Counted from the first letter of the stretch, positions 22,608 to 35,072 are shown. The stretch is 64,000 nucleotides of DNA from Rhynchosporium graminicola (GCA_900074885.1 FJUW01000007.1:2065609-2129608); one strand, 5' to 3'. Made by a program: numbers and translations. The notes: a model not told the origin generated them from the sequence alone.

Positions 22608-25600
22608 CGAAGATCTGTTTATTATTAAGGAGACCTCTAGCGCAGGGTACGCTAGCTTTCCGGGTTTAAGCTTACCTGCAGCAGTAGAGTAAGCTATAGT
22701 TAATATAGAGCTTTAGTATAAACGTATATATTACGCTAGCTTTGACGTAGTACGACGTACTTAATCTATAGTTACTAGTATGAAGTTTATAGAGTTTAAG
22801 ACTAGTAGAACTCGCTTTTACGTACTATATAAGAAAGGCCGACCTATTCGGAAGGTTAATAAGGTGTCGGTATATGCCTGACCTGCTAGATTAATAGATG
22901 AAATCCATATAGATATAGTATACCTTAAACCTAAGGGTCTGAATAGTTACTCTTACGCCTCTATTTTCTTATGCGCCTATTCGACTGGAAAGTAGGCCTT
23001 TACTTACGCTAAGAAGTCGGATATATACTTAGCTAATTAAAAGCTAATTAAGTTAGCCGAAAGATAGTATTACTATAAAATTAAGATATAGAGACATAAT
23101 AGGAGTAAGGAGTACTCTCCCTCTTAGATAAAAGAGCTTACTAACTACCTTAGAATACTACTAGAGGAGTCTACTCCGTATACTCTAGAGTAAGATAGAA
23201 GAGCTAAACGCTCTATATATACGATTATCGAGAAGGTACGTATAGTTATAGTAAATCAGAATATACCTGACTATATATAGCCGGAGATTCTACTCGCTTA
23301 TATATATATCGCTAACTTTACCTCTACCTCTAGAGTAAAAAGGAAGACTCCTTTTAAGTACTTCTAGGACGATATTAAGCTAGGAGTGAACTATACTCCT
23401 TCTATTAAGTATCTCCGTATATTAGGATATCCTGTCTTTATACTAATTAATAAGGAGAAGAGAGTCTAGAGCTATAAGGTAGCTCCTAGAGCTAAAAAGG
23501 GTATTCTAATAGAATTTAAAGGTTATAATATCTATAGATACCTAGTTAATAGAAAGGTAGTTCGTACCTCTTATCTACGATTTAATAAAGATAGCTTAGT
23601 TATAGAACCTCATGAAGAAGACGCTATAATAGTACTTTAAACTAGAGGTGATTCTATCGATAATTTAAGTTAAAATCAAGACGTCGAGGTTACTAGTGCT
23701 ACTACTCCTAATACAGGTATTATAAGCTAAGATAAGGATTCTGAAGTCGAAATCGATAGTACAGAAGATACCGAGTCTATAGTCACAGACGAAGTTCCAG
23801 CACTAGAGGTCGATATTCCGGAGCAAATTACTATATAAAAGAAGCGTAATAGGCCTCCTAGATCTAAGAACTATATACCGGAGTATATCCCTAGGGCTAC
23901 ACGCTCTGACTATAATAACCCGACTCCAAATTCGACGCCTAAGGCAACCCCGGAACTAAATAATAGCTACTCCCATATAATTTCACTACTTGAAGAAATA
24001 TAAGAAAGTACTAGTCAGTATCGACTCGCCTTTCATACAGCTTAAGAAGAGTCTCTATTCTTAGATAATCCGACTACTTTAGATCAGGCTATAAAGAGAG
24101 CTAATTAGCCAGAATAGAAGAAGGCGATTATTAAGGAGTACTAATCTCTTAAGGAGAAGTCGACTTAGAAGACTATAAGTCGCTCTAATATACTAAAAGG
24201 GTGCAGAGTACTAGGTTCTTATCTAGTTTTTAAGACTAAGAGAGATATAGATAGTAAAATCGATAAATATAAGGTCAGGTTTATAGTCTAAGGTTATATA
24301 TAACGATTTAGTTACGATTACGATTAAATATATACCGGAGTCTATAAATCTTCTACTTAGAAGATAAGCTTAGTAGTTGCGGCGGAGTACGACTTAGAAG
24401 TCGAATAGTTTAATATAGTAATAGTATTCTTATATAGTGAAGCTAATACCCTGATATACGTCAAAATGCCGCTATTTTATAGATAATATAAGCGTAGACT
24501 CATAGACGATAAATATATACTCTTACTAAAAGCTCTATATAGTCTGAAGTAGTCTTTATATCTCTAGTAAGAGATACTACGCAAGGAGTTCAGTATTATC
24601 GACTTTATATCTTTATAAACTAATAATTATATATATATTAACTAAGAAACTAGAATAATTATTATTAATTATATCGACGATTTTCTAGTTATCTTAAAAG
24701 CTAGAATAGCTCTTAAAGAGCTTAAGAAGAAGATTCTTATTATATTCGATATTCTACTAGCTAGACTAGCTAAATACTTCCTTAGCGTTAGAATTATACG
24801 TGATAGAGAGAAGAAGACGATTTCTCTTTACTAAGATACGTATATCGACAAGATATTAGATCGATTTAGAATAACTAACTATAAGAGCGCTAATACGCCT
24901 TTTACTATTAGTTCAGAGGTTTCCATAGTTAAATTCAAGGGAGTAGCTACTCTATAAGAAATTAAGCTATATTAATAGCTTTACAGTAGTCTATAGTACC
25001 TAGCTTATACTCGCTAGGATATACTATACTACTATTCTATATTATCATAATTTCTAATAAATCTATTACCTTAATACCTTATAAGCGCTAAGAGAGTACT
25101 TGCATACCTATAAGGTACGAAGTACTACGCTACGACTTACGGAGGAGACGTTACTAATAGAGAAAAGATAAAATTAAGAGGTTTCTATAACTCTAATTAG
25201 GCTAGTAACCGAATTGACAGAGTATTATATACCGGAGTCTGTTTCTTCCTTATAGGAGGTGTTTTCTCAGCTATTTCAAAGCGACAGACTACTATAGCTC
25301 TTACCTCTACGGAAGTAGAGTATATAGCTATATACGCCTTTACTAGAGAAGCTTCATAGATACGCTAAGTACTAAAGGAGCTAGGCTATAATAAGCCAGA
25401 CTCTAGGAGTATAGAGATACAGTACGATAATCAGGGAGCTTTATCTCTATCGGAGAACCCTGAATTATATTAACGTACTAAGCACATCGATATCAAATTT
25501 CACTACCTTCGCCAGGAGGTCGCTAGAGGTTATTTAGACCCTTGGTATATACTCTTAAAAGAGAACGCGGCAGATAGTTTCACTAAACCACTTAGCCCAT

Positions 25601-25640
25601 AAGACCTTAAGGCCTTTATAGTAATACTGAATATAACTAT
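22608..25640 (+). pseudogene. Copia integrase, RT and RNase H remnant
   Basis: This continues the copia frame after the gypsy insertion. Readable pieces: integrase and its C-terminal part (RILGYPVFILINKEK near 23425; an EFKGYNIYRYLV-like segment near 23515), RT with AFLYxEA near 24430 and NYIDDFLV near 24670, RNase H with ALTSTEVEYIA near 25300, and the terminal block TKHIDIKFHYLRQEV near 25480. Many RIP-type stops. Confidence 0.85.
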
Positions 25641-25860
25641 TTTATACCTAGAATAAGAGGTATAGATATTAATTAGAAGGCTAACTTATCTTGAAGGAAT
25701 TACGGAGCCTGTCTAGTTCACGTGATATCGAGGCATAGTGCTAGTCTCCAGGGGTGTCACTATACGTACATATACGATAGTATAATCGACTAATTACAGG
25801 AAATTAGATCACTCGTACTTATAGAAGTTACCGACTTTATAGTATCTCTACAGAGGGGTG

Positions 25861-26046
25861 TATTGCGAGGATATAGGTCTTAGTATAGATCAGGTGACTA
25901 TAGTCACGTGCATGGTCCGTGCGGATATTCCTAGATAATATCTTCTGTCGACTCTCCATAGTAATTAGCACTGTAATATAACTAATTTCATTCACACGAT
26001 TACTACCTCTATGCCTTACTCTGAAGATCAACGTAACCTTGCCATA
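25861..26046 (+). repeat. Copia 3' LTR
   Basis: 186 bases, preceded by a purine-rich stretch (CAGAGGGG at 25851-25858) and followed by GGTAC. It begins TATTG where the 5' LTR has TGTTG, a G-to-A change fitting RIP. Confidence 0.9.
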
Positions 26047-26051
26047 GGTAC

Positions 26052-26618
26052 TTACTACGCTATTAGGCTTGATTTGTTTACTAGATACACGTTACATATA
26101 TAGATTGAAACCTAGCTAGACACGTCCCTACGGCCCCTCTGAGGCTCAGGAGATAGGCTTTCAGCTCATCTCGATTGGACGAAAATGATTATCAGTACGG
26201 AATCTTGAAACAGAATGCGCACTGGTCACGGACGAAGCATATCACGGGTATGTTGGAAGAAGGAATGTGAGCAGATCTACAGTATAAAATTGACTTTTAG
26301 CGCTTTTTTCGGACTATATACCATTAGGAAAACTCAACTAACAGCATATCATGGATGCTGTCTATACTTGGTCTACATGCTTAATCATGCGCATGATTTG
26401 TCGGACTTTGATTAGTTTTAAATATCTCAAGTCTCTGTCAGCTTCTGCCTCGAGAGGTATTTGGAGAAAATTTACAGAAAGTAAGACCCTGGAGTGTTGT
26501 CCCTCCAATAGAAACAACTTGCAGAATGTTTCGCCAGTTCCTTGTGGACACTTGGAGTGACGGAACATTGAATGACCTATTCCCCCCAAAGATTGTCCTG
26601 TGGGTCCAGATTCCAGAA
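26052..26618. other. Intergenic, right flank of the retrotransposon block
   Basis: Normal composition returns right after the target site. It holds the 3' flank of the GT2 gene. No gene seen. Confidence 0.5.
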
Positions 26619-28175
26619 TCACTTCACACCCGGCCTTGTACCCCATGAGACAACCCAAACGGTGAGCAAAGCCTTCAACTTGATCAAGCTGTGATAGTAA
26701 CCAAAGAGAATGTAGAAAGGGATGTATATAGTATCGGCAGGATTGCGCCAGAAATGTGGCAGAGGCTTGATCATCTTCGTGAGAAAGAGCATGATAGCCA
26801 AGATCCACATGAATGTAGCTCGGTCAATTTCATGAAGTGCGTTGGGCAATGACGAGAACCAGAGAGCAGGTGCACAATGCGAAGACGAGAGTTGGCGAGA
26901 CCAATCCCCATCCTCCCACTTCAAGCAGCTGTGCAGCCATGGGAATGGAGCGTTCCCTGAGCCATACCACAAAGTTGTGAAGAGCGCAATGTCGTAGAGG
27001 AGGGCAAAGTTGACGAATGATGAAAAGTAGACAGCGTACACAGACCAGGGCTGAGTCTTCCAAGGGGTCATGTCTGAGAACAAGGAGGTTGAGTTGGATC
27101 TCCAGGTAGTTCGAATCCAGCGGTCCATCTGCTTGAAGAACTTTCCGGGATCGCCAAGAGTGGTCTCCAGTGTACAGTCAGGGCTGTTTTGAAACCAGAC
27201 TTTGTACTTCGCAACGCCGATGGTGAATCTGGTCAAGAGGTTGTCGTCATCAACATCGAAGCCCTCCTTGCCAACAAGACCGAAGAACCAAGTTTCTCGA
27301 CAGTATTCCTTCTCAAAACGTGGATGCTTGAAGATTGCTGTGCGATAGAGAGCAGTTCTGCCTGAGATCACGAAGACTGCTTGATCGATATTGACAGACG
27401 CCGTACATTCGAAGTTGTGGCGCTCCAGATAGTTGCAAGCAGTGAAGTTGAGGAAGTTCGCAAATGAGAATTGGAAAGGTTGGCGGCGGACTCTTTTGTT
27501 GGTGCCAACTCCACCAATTTTCGGATCCTCGAAGGGAGCAAGGGCTGTAACGAGGTATCGTTCTCCCCAGAAGACGTGGTCATCTGCGAGAGCAACGATT
27601 GACGTGCGGACGTGTTTGAATGCCTCGAAAATCTGTTTTCGCTTTGAGGGGGCATTGACTGCGATGGATTGAATCCTGGTTGGGGTTGGTCGAAGTAATT
27701 CTGCCTCCGTAAGCTCTTCGGCGCAAACTCGTTCGGCGATGCCGAGCTTATCCTTCCCGACGGTACAAACAATGATTTCCGCTGGCAAGTTGGCGAGAAT
27801 TGTGCGGAGTGTCTCTCTGAACTCGTCTTCATCGATCAATCCAACGGTTGGTATAATGACTGTAACATCTCGACAAGTGACGGTGGGGATTGGAGGGACA
27901 GGGTATGGCTTGTACAGCAAGAAAGATAGTGTGTGAACCACAACTTTGACAAATTTGAAAAGCAAGAGCACTTCGAATGCGATAAGCCAGGAGTTCTGAG
28001 CGTAGAGAAGCTCCAGGGCTTCCTGGATCTCGGCGTGAAAGGCGAAAGTCAGGTAAAGACCAATGAAGAATTTGAATGGGAGCCAGTCCCAGACGACAGA
28101 CTTGGCCAGTCTCGACGAATTGAGGCTGATTGTGGAGAGGACATGAATGATAAATGAAAACATATCGCGACTCAT
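26619..28175 (-). CDS. GT2 family polysaccharide synthase (Cps1-like), membrane protein
   Basis: Single uninterrupted frame of 518 residues. N-terminal membrane segments (about 30-50 and 70-95) precede a cytosolic glycosyltransferase domain beginning TVTCRDVTVIIPTVG at about 110. GT2 motifs are clear: ADDHVFW (DxD-like, nucleotide-sugar and metal binding, about 205), FDVDDDN (acceptor/catalytic region, about 315) and QMDRW (Q-x-x-R-W product-binding motif, about 357). Three or more C-terminal membrane helices follow. This is the layout of processive synthases such as hyaluronan synthase and the fungal Cps1 proteins, which sit in the plasma membrane and are linked to wall polysaccharide and virulence in some species. 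The polymer made is not known from sequence. It is divergent from the HAD phosphatase gene. Confidence 0.82.
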   Translation of the reverse strand: MSRDMFSFIIHVLSTISLNSSRLAKSVVWDWLPFKFFIGLYLTFAFHAEIQEALELLYAQNSWLIAFEVLLLFKFVKVVVHTLSFLLYKPYPVPPIPTVTCRDVTVIIPTVGLIDEDEFRETLRTILANLPAEIIVCTVGKDKLGIAERVCAEELTEAELLRPTPTRIQSIAVNAPSKRKQIFEAFKHVRTSIVALADDHVFWGERYLVTALAPFEDPKIGGVGTNKRVRRQPFQFSFANFLNFTACNYLERHNFECTASVNIDQAVFVISGRTALYRTAIFKHPRFEKEYCRETWFFGLVGKEGFDVDDDNLLTRFTIGVAKYKVWFQNSPDCTLETTLGDPGKFFKQMDRWIRTTWRSNSTSLFSDMTPWKTQPWSVYAVYFSSFVNFALLYDIALFTTLWYGSGNAPFPWLHSCLKWEDGDWSRQLSSSHCAPALWFSSLPNALHEIDRATFMWILAIMLFLTKMIKPLPHFWRNPADTIYIPFYILFGYYHSLIKLKALLTVWVVSWGTRPGVK

Positions 28176-28986
28176 TTTGAGACAGGTGGCCTAGAGTAGT
28201 TCCAAACTGCGTAAATCTGTAGTTGGGAAAGGTTGAGGGAAAATTATATTGCAAATTCTATGACAATTTGAGAATAGGTATTTACCTCTTGGCAACCTCA
28301 CCTTTGATAATGTGAAGCGACAAGTCTTGCTGGCAAGAAAATTGACCCACAACTGGTCTGGCTGAGGGATGTCAATTGAGAGGAGAGATGAATGGATGGT
28401 GGATTCTTCTGCCTCTTACAAAATATGAGTTTCTCGTTCCTGTGTGAGTTTTTCGTCTGTACTGTAGTGTCTGTAGTAAAATACTGATGTGATGATAAAA
28501 TATAATATGGCCTACCCCATTCGCTTGAGATTTTATAAGAGTTTGTTAATGATTGTTGTGGATGTCAACAAAGAAATCTTGATTAAAGGGCATTGTCTAC
28601 AGGAGAACAATGCCGAGAACAATGCTAGGTAACAATGCAAGTCAAGCAGCTAACAGTAAAATTGATCACAGAAGCTCGCACACAAAGGTGGTCAACTCGA
28701 TTGATATCAATGTATAAAGGAGTTTAGTTGCGTGGTCATCTCTCCCAAATTCTGTATCTCGCTTAATGTCCCCACCTTTCAATTCTGCATAAACAGCCTT
28801 AGGAACAGCGAATAAAAGGACGTCAGCAAGGCTGGCAACTGCGTCGAGTATTGACGAAATAGAAAGAATCAATTAGTCTTGCAAACGAAAGAGATAGATC
28901 GAGTTGAAAACACAAGAATTTGCTCGCAATCAGCACTTCGAGCTCTACGACACCCATTTGTTAACCTCTGTACCTTATAAACAACG
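28176..28986. other. Shared promoter region of two divergent genes
   Basis: Lies between the start codons of the GT2 gene (minus) and the HAD gene (plus), 811 bases. A 68-codon minus-strand frame (28872-28666) is not convincing as a gene. Confidence 0.5.
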
Positions 28987-30432
28987 ATGTCTGAAACCAA
29001 AGGACGCTCAGGTGAGGACATAATCTATCCAGTATCTATCCTACGCAAGCATCTGCTAATATTAAGAAATCACAGTTCGCTCTCGAGCTGCCAGTATTGG
29101 TCCTACGTCTATCGCCAAGTCAGCTCTTCCCCGATCCAAAGCAGGAAAGGGACGCTCTCGTGCTGCCACGATCCAGCTTATATCAATCGCTGAACGAGCA
29201 CCTTGCAAGCGCGAAGAGAAGGATTTTGGCTTTGCCTTTGATATTGATGGTGTCATTTACAAATCTGGCGAGCTCTGTCCAGGTGCCAAAGAGGCAATGA
29301 AGTTTCTTGCCAAGAACAATATTCCTTTCGTTTTTCTCACAAATGGAGGTGGCAAGACGGAGTGTGTTCGCGCTAAGGACATGGCGGAGAATTTGGGCGT
29401 ACCAGTCACTTGTGACCAGTTTATTCAAGCGCATACTCCTTTCAAACAATACGCAGCCGATTTCGAAGACAAGGTCGTCCTGGTTCTTGGGGGTGTCGGC
29501 GATGCCTGCAGAGAGGTGGCTGAATCAGCATACGGCTATAAAAACGTTGTTACCAGCGCAGACTTCGTTATCGCTGCTCCAGGCGTCTCTCCATTCGATG
29601 AGATGCATGGTGATTACTTCAAGAAAACCGCCAGAGCCTTGCCCGAGACCATGAACGCCAGCGGAAGCCAGAGTGGAGTCAAGATCTCAGCGATCTTTAT
29701 CTATTCCTCCCCGAGAGAATGGTGCCTAGACCTCCAAATTATTATCGACCTTCTCCTTTCTGAAAGTGGCATCTTCGGTACTGTTTCATCCAATAACAAG
29801 AGCCCCGAGCTTCCGAACAATGGCTATCTCCAGGACGGACAGCCAAAGCTGTACTTCGCGAATCCCGATGTCACATATGCAACTAAATACCACGTATGTC
29901 CCAAACCTACCATATTTTCTGAATACTGCTAATGTTCCACTCATCTCTAGCTCCCCAGAATTTGCCAGGGTACATTCAAGTTGGCTCTGGAAGGCATGTG
30001 GAAGGGCTTGACGGGCACCGAGCTTATCGCCAACGAACACTACATCCAAATTGGCAAGCCAACCCAGCTCCAATTCGAATACGGCGAGAAATCACTTCGT
30101 GCTGTGGCTAAGGGTGACCTGAAGACGGTATACATGGTTGGCGATGGTCCCCAATCCGACATTGCAGGTGCGAACAACTACAAGAGTCCATGGGGTTCAA
30201 CAGTATGTGCAATCTTTCCTTTAATAACATCAGAGACCCGAACCAAGATCCCAAGCATTTATGATCTCCAGCGCTAATTCTCTCATAGTGGAAGAGCATT
30301 CTCGTACAGACGGGTATTCACCAGGCAGGAACGGTGCCAGAATATGAGCCAACGGTGGAGGTTGGTAATGTTCTTGACGCAGTCACATGGGCTTTGCGGC
30401 AGGAGGGTATTGAATGTGAGGTTGTAGGCTGA
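28987..30432 (+). CDS. HAD-superfamily subclass IIA hydrolase, CECR5/HDHD5 type
   Basis: Four exons (28987-29011, 29076-29893, 29951-30202, 30289-30432), all GT-AG and phase-consistent, give 412 residues. The very short first exon encodes eight codons; its ATG is chosen because joining it gives a basic, Ser/Arg/Ala-rich leader ahead of the catalytic domain, which may be a mitochondrial targeting signal. HAD motifs: motif I DIDGVIYKSG with both Asp residues (about 73-82), motif II FLTNGGG, and motif IV VGDGPQSDIAGA. A subclass IIA cap lies between motifs II and III. Relatives include human HDHD5 (CECR5) and fungal mitochondrial HAD proteins; the physiological substrate is unknown. Confidence 0.9.
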
Positions 30433-31196
30433 TTGATGGCTGACACGTTTGGGTGTTTTGTTGACAGTATATTGTCTTCAGTCACGCTAGTGATGTGGTG
30501 GAATTTTGGTAGTCAACAACAGCGCCCATATTGAAGCTCTGCTAGATGAGAAGGAAGGGGTCTTCTCGCTGGTGTATGTCGTAAAATCGAAAATGGAGCT
30601 GTGGTGTACAAAGAGCTGTTTGTCTAACCGGGTATTATCAAGTAACATCGAACGAGAGGGGATAGGCCACACGCTAATCTATACATCGCCTTGAAGCTCG
30701 AAACCAGGATGATATGCGCCCACCTGTGATCCCTGGCTCCCTCAAGGTTGTTGAACTCCTACTGATGACAAAACAATACTCGAGTGGCCTTTCATGTGTG
30801 GCCTTCGCACACCATTGACTATGAAATTTGCTGTTGTAATCTCTTCTGAACATTACTTGCGTGCATCGCAGCCTTGAGATGAATCACGAAATTAGTTACC
30901 GATTTTCCTGAACCAGGTATATAAAGCTTTGCAGGACAGTCACTGCACTGAATTCGGGGTATCCACATGTACGTCAGATCGGCTATTTGAAAACGTTAGC
31001 AATCAATCGCTCCAGGAATGAGAAGAGTAACTATTACCAGGCAGTGGGTAGCCGAAAGCTGGATCTGCATGCGGCACTTTGGTGTCTCGTGACACGGGGA
31101 GATGTCGCATTATGGCTTTAAATTGATGGCCTGGAAATCGAGGTCTCAAGGCTGCTAAGGACTTGACAAGCCATACTGGCGGATGAGGCTAATGAA
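30433..31196. other. Intergenic between convergent genes
   Basis: Two 3' UTRs are expected here. Nothing else recognised. Confidence 0.5.
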
Positions 31197-34100
31197 TTAT
31201 ATCAGCGTAGTTCGCAAGCTGGGCCACTTGACGTCTCGCCAACATACCGGAACGTGATTGTCGGGTAGAGGAGGAGACGGAGCATCGAGCGAACCCCAGA
31301 CACCGCCCGGAACATTTGCAGGATTCTCAACCCTGATGCGCTTAGTTGGTTCGAGTGAGGAATTGCTGCTGCTGCTCTTTTCGACAGATGCTGGAGGATC
31401 TTTTCGCTTTGAAAGTGCTAGACTGCCATTTTGCAGAGTCCCTAAACGGCCGGGAGGGGGTGGGGTCCTCAGCGATTCTGTCGAGACTGACGCAAAAGTA
31501 TCCCCTGCATGAAATTTACCTGGGCGCTGCATGCTGGTGCTTTGAAGGCTTGACGGCGCTAAATTTTCGGTCTTTACAATAATCGTATTCGATAACAGAT
31601 TATCTGCACCTTTCGTAGCTGTCGTCTTGGCCACACTTCTCTGCACAGCATTGTGACGTGGTAGAGAAGGTCTCACTATAGCTTGAGCCACTGCTGCGGG
31701 GCTTTCGGTGCGTTGACTCATCAATATATGCCCAGCAGCGTGATCATTGTGGACGTCTAAAGTTGTGGAGTTTGTAGTACTTGCCAAAATTTGGCTAGGG
31801 AAAGGAAGACGAATAGGTGGATTTGACGTCGTAGACGATGTCTTATGGTCCGATACAAGATATCCGGGAACGTCTCTGGAAATGGGCGCTGAATCGAACC
31901 TGCTTCCAGGTTTATTGCCAAAAGTAGCAGAGGATGTGATTGGAACATCTAAGGACGCTTTACCGTCTCGGACAGTCAGATCAACAATCTCAGAGACAGT
32001 TTTGGGGATGACCGGGCTGAACCAAATAGGCGTCAAAGTCATCAGTGTCCCATAGTGCCTTCCAAGTAGGTACTGCAGTCTTTTCGTTCCTAGGGAAGTC
32101 ATGCTAGCACGCAGTGCCTCGTATTTTTCGAACCAGTGCTGTATAGGACTGTCGGTTGGACTGAATACTTTGATCACACGCAGGCTAACGACGAGTTAGT
32201 ATGCAGACACAAAACTTAACACAATCTAGGCAGGAATATGACGAAGAAAGAGCCCGTCAAAACAGAAAAATATCGTGCTAGAAAGCTTAATCTCAGCAAT
32301 CACTTACATGTATGGGATCTCTGGTACCATGACGGTGACAGTTCTCACACGAGTAGGGTGATACGTCCGAAGTCGCTGCTCAAGATGTGCTCGCTGTTCA
32401 GTCGTTCGTTTAAATTGTGCGCCATCCACTACTTGGAAATTAGCAGTGTGTTTGATAAAAGTTTGGAAGCCTGAGAAACTGTGAGTCTTGAGAGAACTCC
32501 TGGTATTTCAGCTCCCGGCCTTGAGACCTCGAAAATAATAAGGGAGGATTTGCACCTACCCAAGTGGTTGTTGAGGAATGCGTCAAGCTCGTTACAGTCA
32601 CTGCATCCGCATCCGCAAGGGCTGAGAACCCATTTATTCTTGATTGGAGCACACTTCAATGCGATCAGGTTGATCACGTGTTGGCACAGGCCCTGGACAA
32701 AGACTTAGTGCTTTGTCCCGAAAATGGTATTATTTTATGCGAGCTCGTCCCAAGACCACTGCCTAGATTTGTGGAAGAGATGGATTATATGGGAGCTTGT
32801 ACGTACTTGGACTATGGGCAATGCCATGCAATTTGCCTTGTCGATCGTCGCGACAAATTTGCCGAGGAACCCGAGATAATCATTCTCGAGCTCGTCGAGG
32901 CTGGCCTTGGAAGCAGCATGCGAGATTTTTGATATTGCCTGTTGAAACTGCATTGACAACCCAAGATCATGGGAATGCAAGAGGATAGTGGACATGGACT
33001 GGTAAAATTGTGCCTTATGCTTATTGACGACGAAGTGCTCAATCGATTGAGGTACCAGTGCTTCAAAGACAGAATTCGGGATTTGCTTCTCCACAGACAG
33101 TTGAGAAAGTAAAAGCATTATCATTTCGTTTCCAAGCAATCTCCTTTTAATGCTTGGGATAAGACTGTTGAGTCAGCAGTGGCATCGTAACTCGTAGGAG
33201 CAAACTGACATGGTTTCTAGTCGGCTGTCGTTTTCCAAACAAGCTGCCGCGTGTATTACTTCCTCGAAATTCTCATTTGTTCCAAAATTGAGCCCTTCTA
33301 TTGCTGATTCATACTGAATATCAATCCAAATACTAGAAATAAACTTCTCAATCTTCCCAATGATACCAGATTTACTTAGGAAGTCTGTCGTATCTGCTAT
33401 TTGCTGACCTAAACTGCGACATTGGTCAGCGTACGGACGAATAGGTTATACCAATATGAAATATGGCAGACATACCTATCGTTCAACCAGTTTGGCGTGA
33501 TATTTTTGCTTGCGCTGTAAAGCACCTCGAAGTCATCGAGGCTCGTAAAACCGATAGGGAAAGCGCGACGGAGAAGGGCTTGATCACCAAGTAGTCGAAT
33601 CGCTTTCAGAACCCACGAATGAACATCCCTCGCGTATCCGCTGTTACCGACGTGTTCTGGATTCCATGAGATTGTCAGCAATACAGCATCACAGATCTGC
33701 CGAATGTCATTCTCCAATTCGACAAACTCGACTACAGACTTTGAAAAGGAACAAAAGTGGGCCAGAATCTCTTTGACGCGTGCGTTATAGTCGGGCGCAG
33801 AGGGTCCGTAGAGGAATGAAACCCGAGCTTCCAGGGGCATCAAAATCACAACCTATTTGAAGAATTAGTTAAGCTTATGGGAATGATGCGGATGGGCTGA
33901 CAGTTTTACGGTACAGCTTGATAGCACAGTCGTCATACTCTTCAAGCTCCTCGTCCAGGATGTAACCCTGATCCTCGAATGGTCGATCTTGCACGATATC
34001 CTCTTCCTTGAAATCCATTCGATAGCACCCAAGGAGTTCCTTTCCGTCGAGGTCGACAATGCGACCCAGCTGGAATGAGTCCCTGGGACAGTCTCCTCTC

Positions 34101-35072
34101 TTCCTCCCCTTGCTGCTCTTTTCGCGGTCTGCTTGTGAGGCGATCCTTGCAGTCAGATTTGATAAGGAAAGAAAAAACCCTGCCTCAGCGCAGGCCTCGA
34201 TGAGCTGCGCGACAGCAAGCTGATCTGAATTTGAGAACTTGATATGATCAAGTTGGGCATTTTCGTATCTATCGGTCAAAACATACCCCAGGACTTTATG
34301 AGCGACTTGATCTTTCTGCTTGGTCCAGCTGGTAAGAATGGACTGTAGTTTCATGACTTCTTGTGCACGAGGTATAGCACAGCAAGTTGGTCCGGCCAAC
34401 CTATGCTCAAGGGTATACCGAAGGACAAGTCGATAACCCTCAGAGATGGGAGAGCTGGTTGAAACGACATTCGCAAACTAGTTGTATTAGCACATAATGA
34501 GTACAAATTATTGATGGACTTACCCAAGCCAGGCAATAACAATCATACTCCGATCTCTCGATCGACGGAACGGCTTCTTTTCTGCCATCATGCTGGATAT
34601 GAAGCTCCCCTTCAGTATATTTGGACGGTAGCGTGACATCCAGGAAACCAAATACTGGAGATTCGGAAGGAGATTTGAATGGCACGACTGTACTATTAGG
34701 CCCATAAAGAACCAAAAATGGCCTGGTCGCCAGAATACCTCTTCCGGTTGGCTCAATTTCAAGTTCGGAGCTAATACTACTGAGCACCACCGCTATCAGG
34801 CGCTCCCACGATGGATTGTTCAGCTTGATCTTGTCACAAGGAACCTCCCAATTCGTTTTTCTTGTGGGAGTTTCTGCAGTCTTGTTCTCAAGCGCAGACC
34901 GCTCGTTCGCCTCGATTATGCATTTGATGTCGCGCTCAAGAAATGGAAAAGCTACTGGACCGGAATCTTCTACAAACAGACCAGGGTTGGGAGCATCCTT
35001 CAATAGGTCATGGTAAAAGGTTCTTCGTGGGCGTTTGACACTTCGGAGGTGATCTCCGAAGGCGGAAACCAT
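31197..35072 (-). CDS. 2-oxoglutarate/Fe(II) dioxygenase-fold protein, probably lacking metal ligands
   Basis: Eight exons join in phase: 35072-34524, 34477-33902, 33852-33476, 33413-33210, 33164-32803, 32703-32560, 32470-32308, 32184-31197, giving about 1120 residues. The layout fits a large fungal family annotated as prolyl-4-hydroxylase-like 2OG oxygenases: PNPGL near residue 30, a jelly-roll core ending ISEGYRLVLRYTLEH across exons 1 and 2, a central helical part, a Cys-rich CGCGCSDCNELDAFL segment, and TTEQRAHLEQRLRTY near the end, then a 300-residue disordered Ser/Pro tail. Where active members have HxD, this one has KSPSE, and the distal His is replaced in NVVSTSSPI; the Arg of GYR remains. 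The 32803/32703 junction is the least certain. The frame at 35317-35000 may add N-terminal exons, so the start is provisional. Confidence 0.78.

Larger units (their letters stand above)
11604..26046 (+). mobile_element. Ty1/copia LTR retrotransposon, RIP-mutated, carrying a nested gypsy element
   Basis: Two direct 186-base LTRs (11604-11789 and 25861-26046) are flanked by the 5-base target duplication GGTAC (11599-11603 and 26047-26051). Coding remnants run in copia order: gag, protease (LFDTGA near 13430), integrase, reverse transcriptase (NYIDDFLV near 24670) and RNase H (ALTSTEVEYIA near 25300), with integrase before RT as defines Ty1/copia. Subtracting the nested gypsy insertion leaves about 5.6 kb, normal for copia. 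Every frame is broken by TAG and TAA. The 5' and 3' LTRs differ mainly by transitions. It cannot move by itself. LTRs end in ATA rather than the common CA; both target duplications support this border. Confidence 0.93.

Noticed and set aside
28666..28872. 68-codon hydrophobic minus-strand frame
   Set aside because: Lies in the divergent promoter between two genes; too short and featureless to support.
32803..32810. Stronger GTACGT donor at 32806 for the fifth exon of the 2OG-fold gene
   Set aside because: Using it gives no in-frame continuation to the Cys-rich exon; the GTACAA donor three bases on keeps phase.
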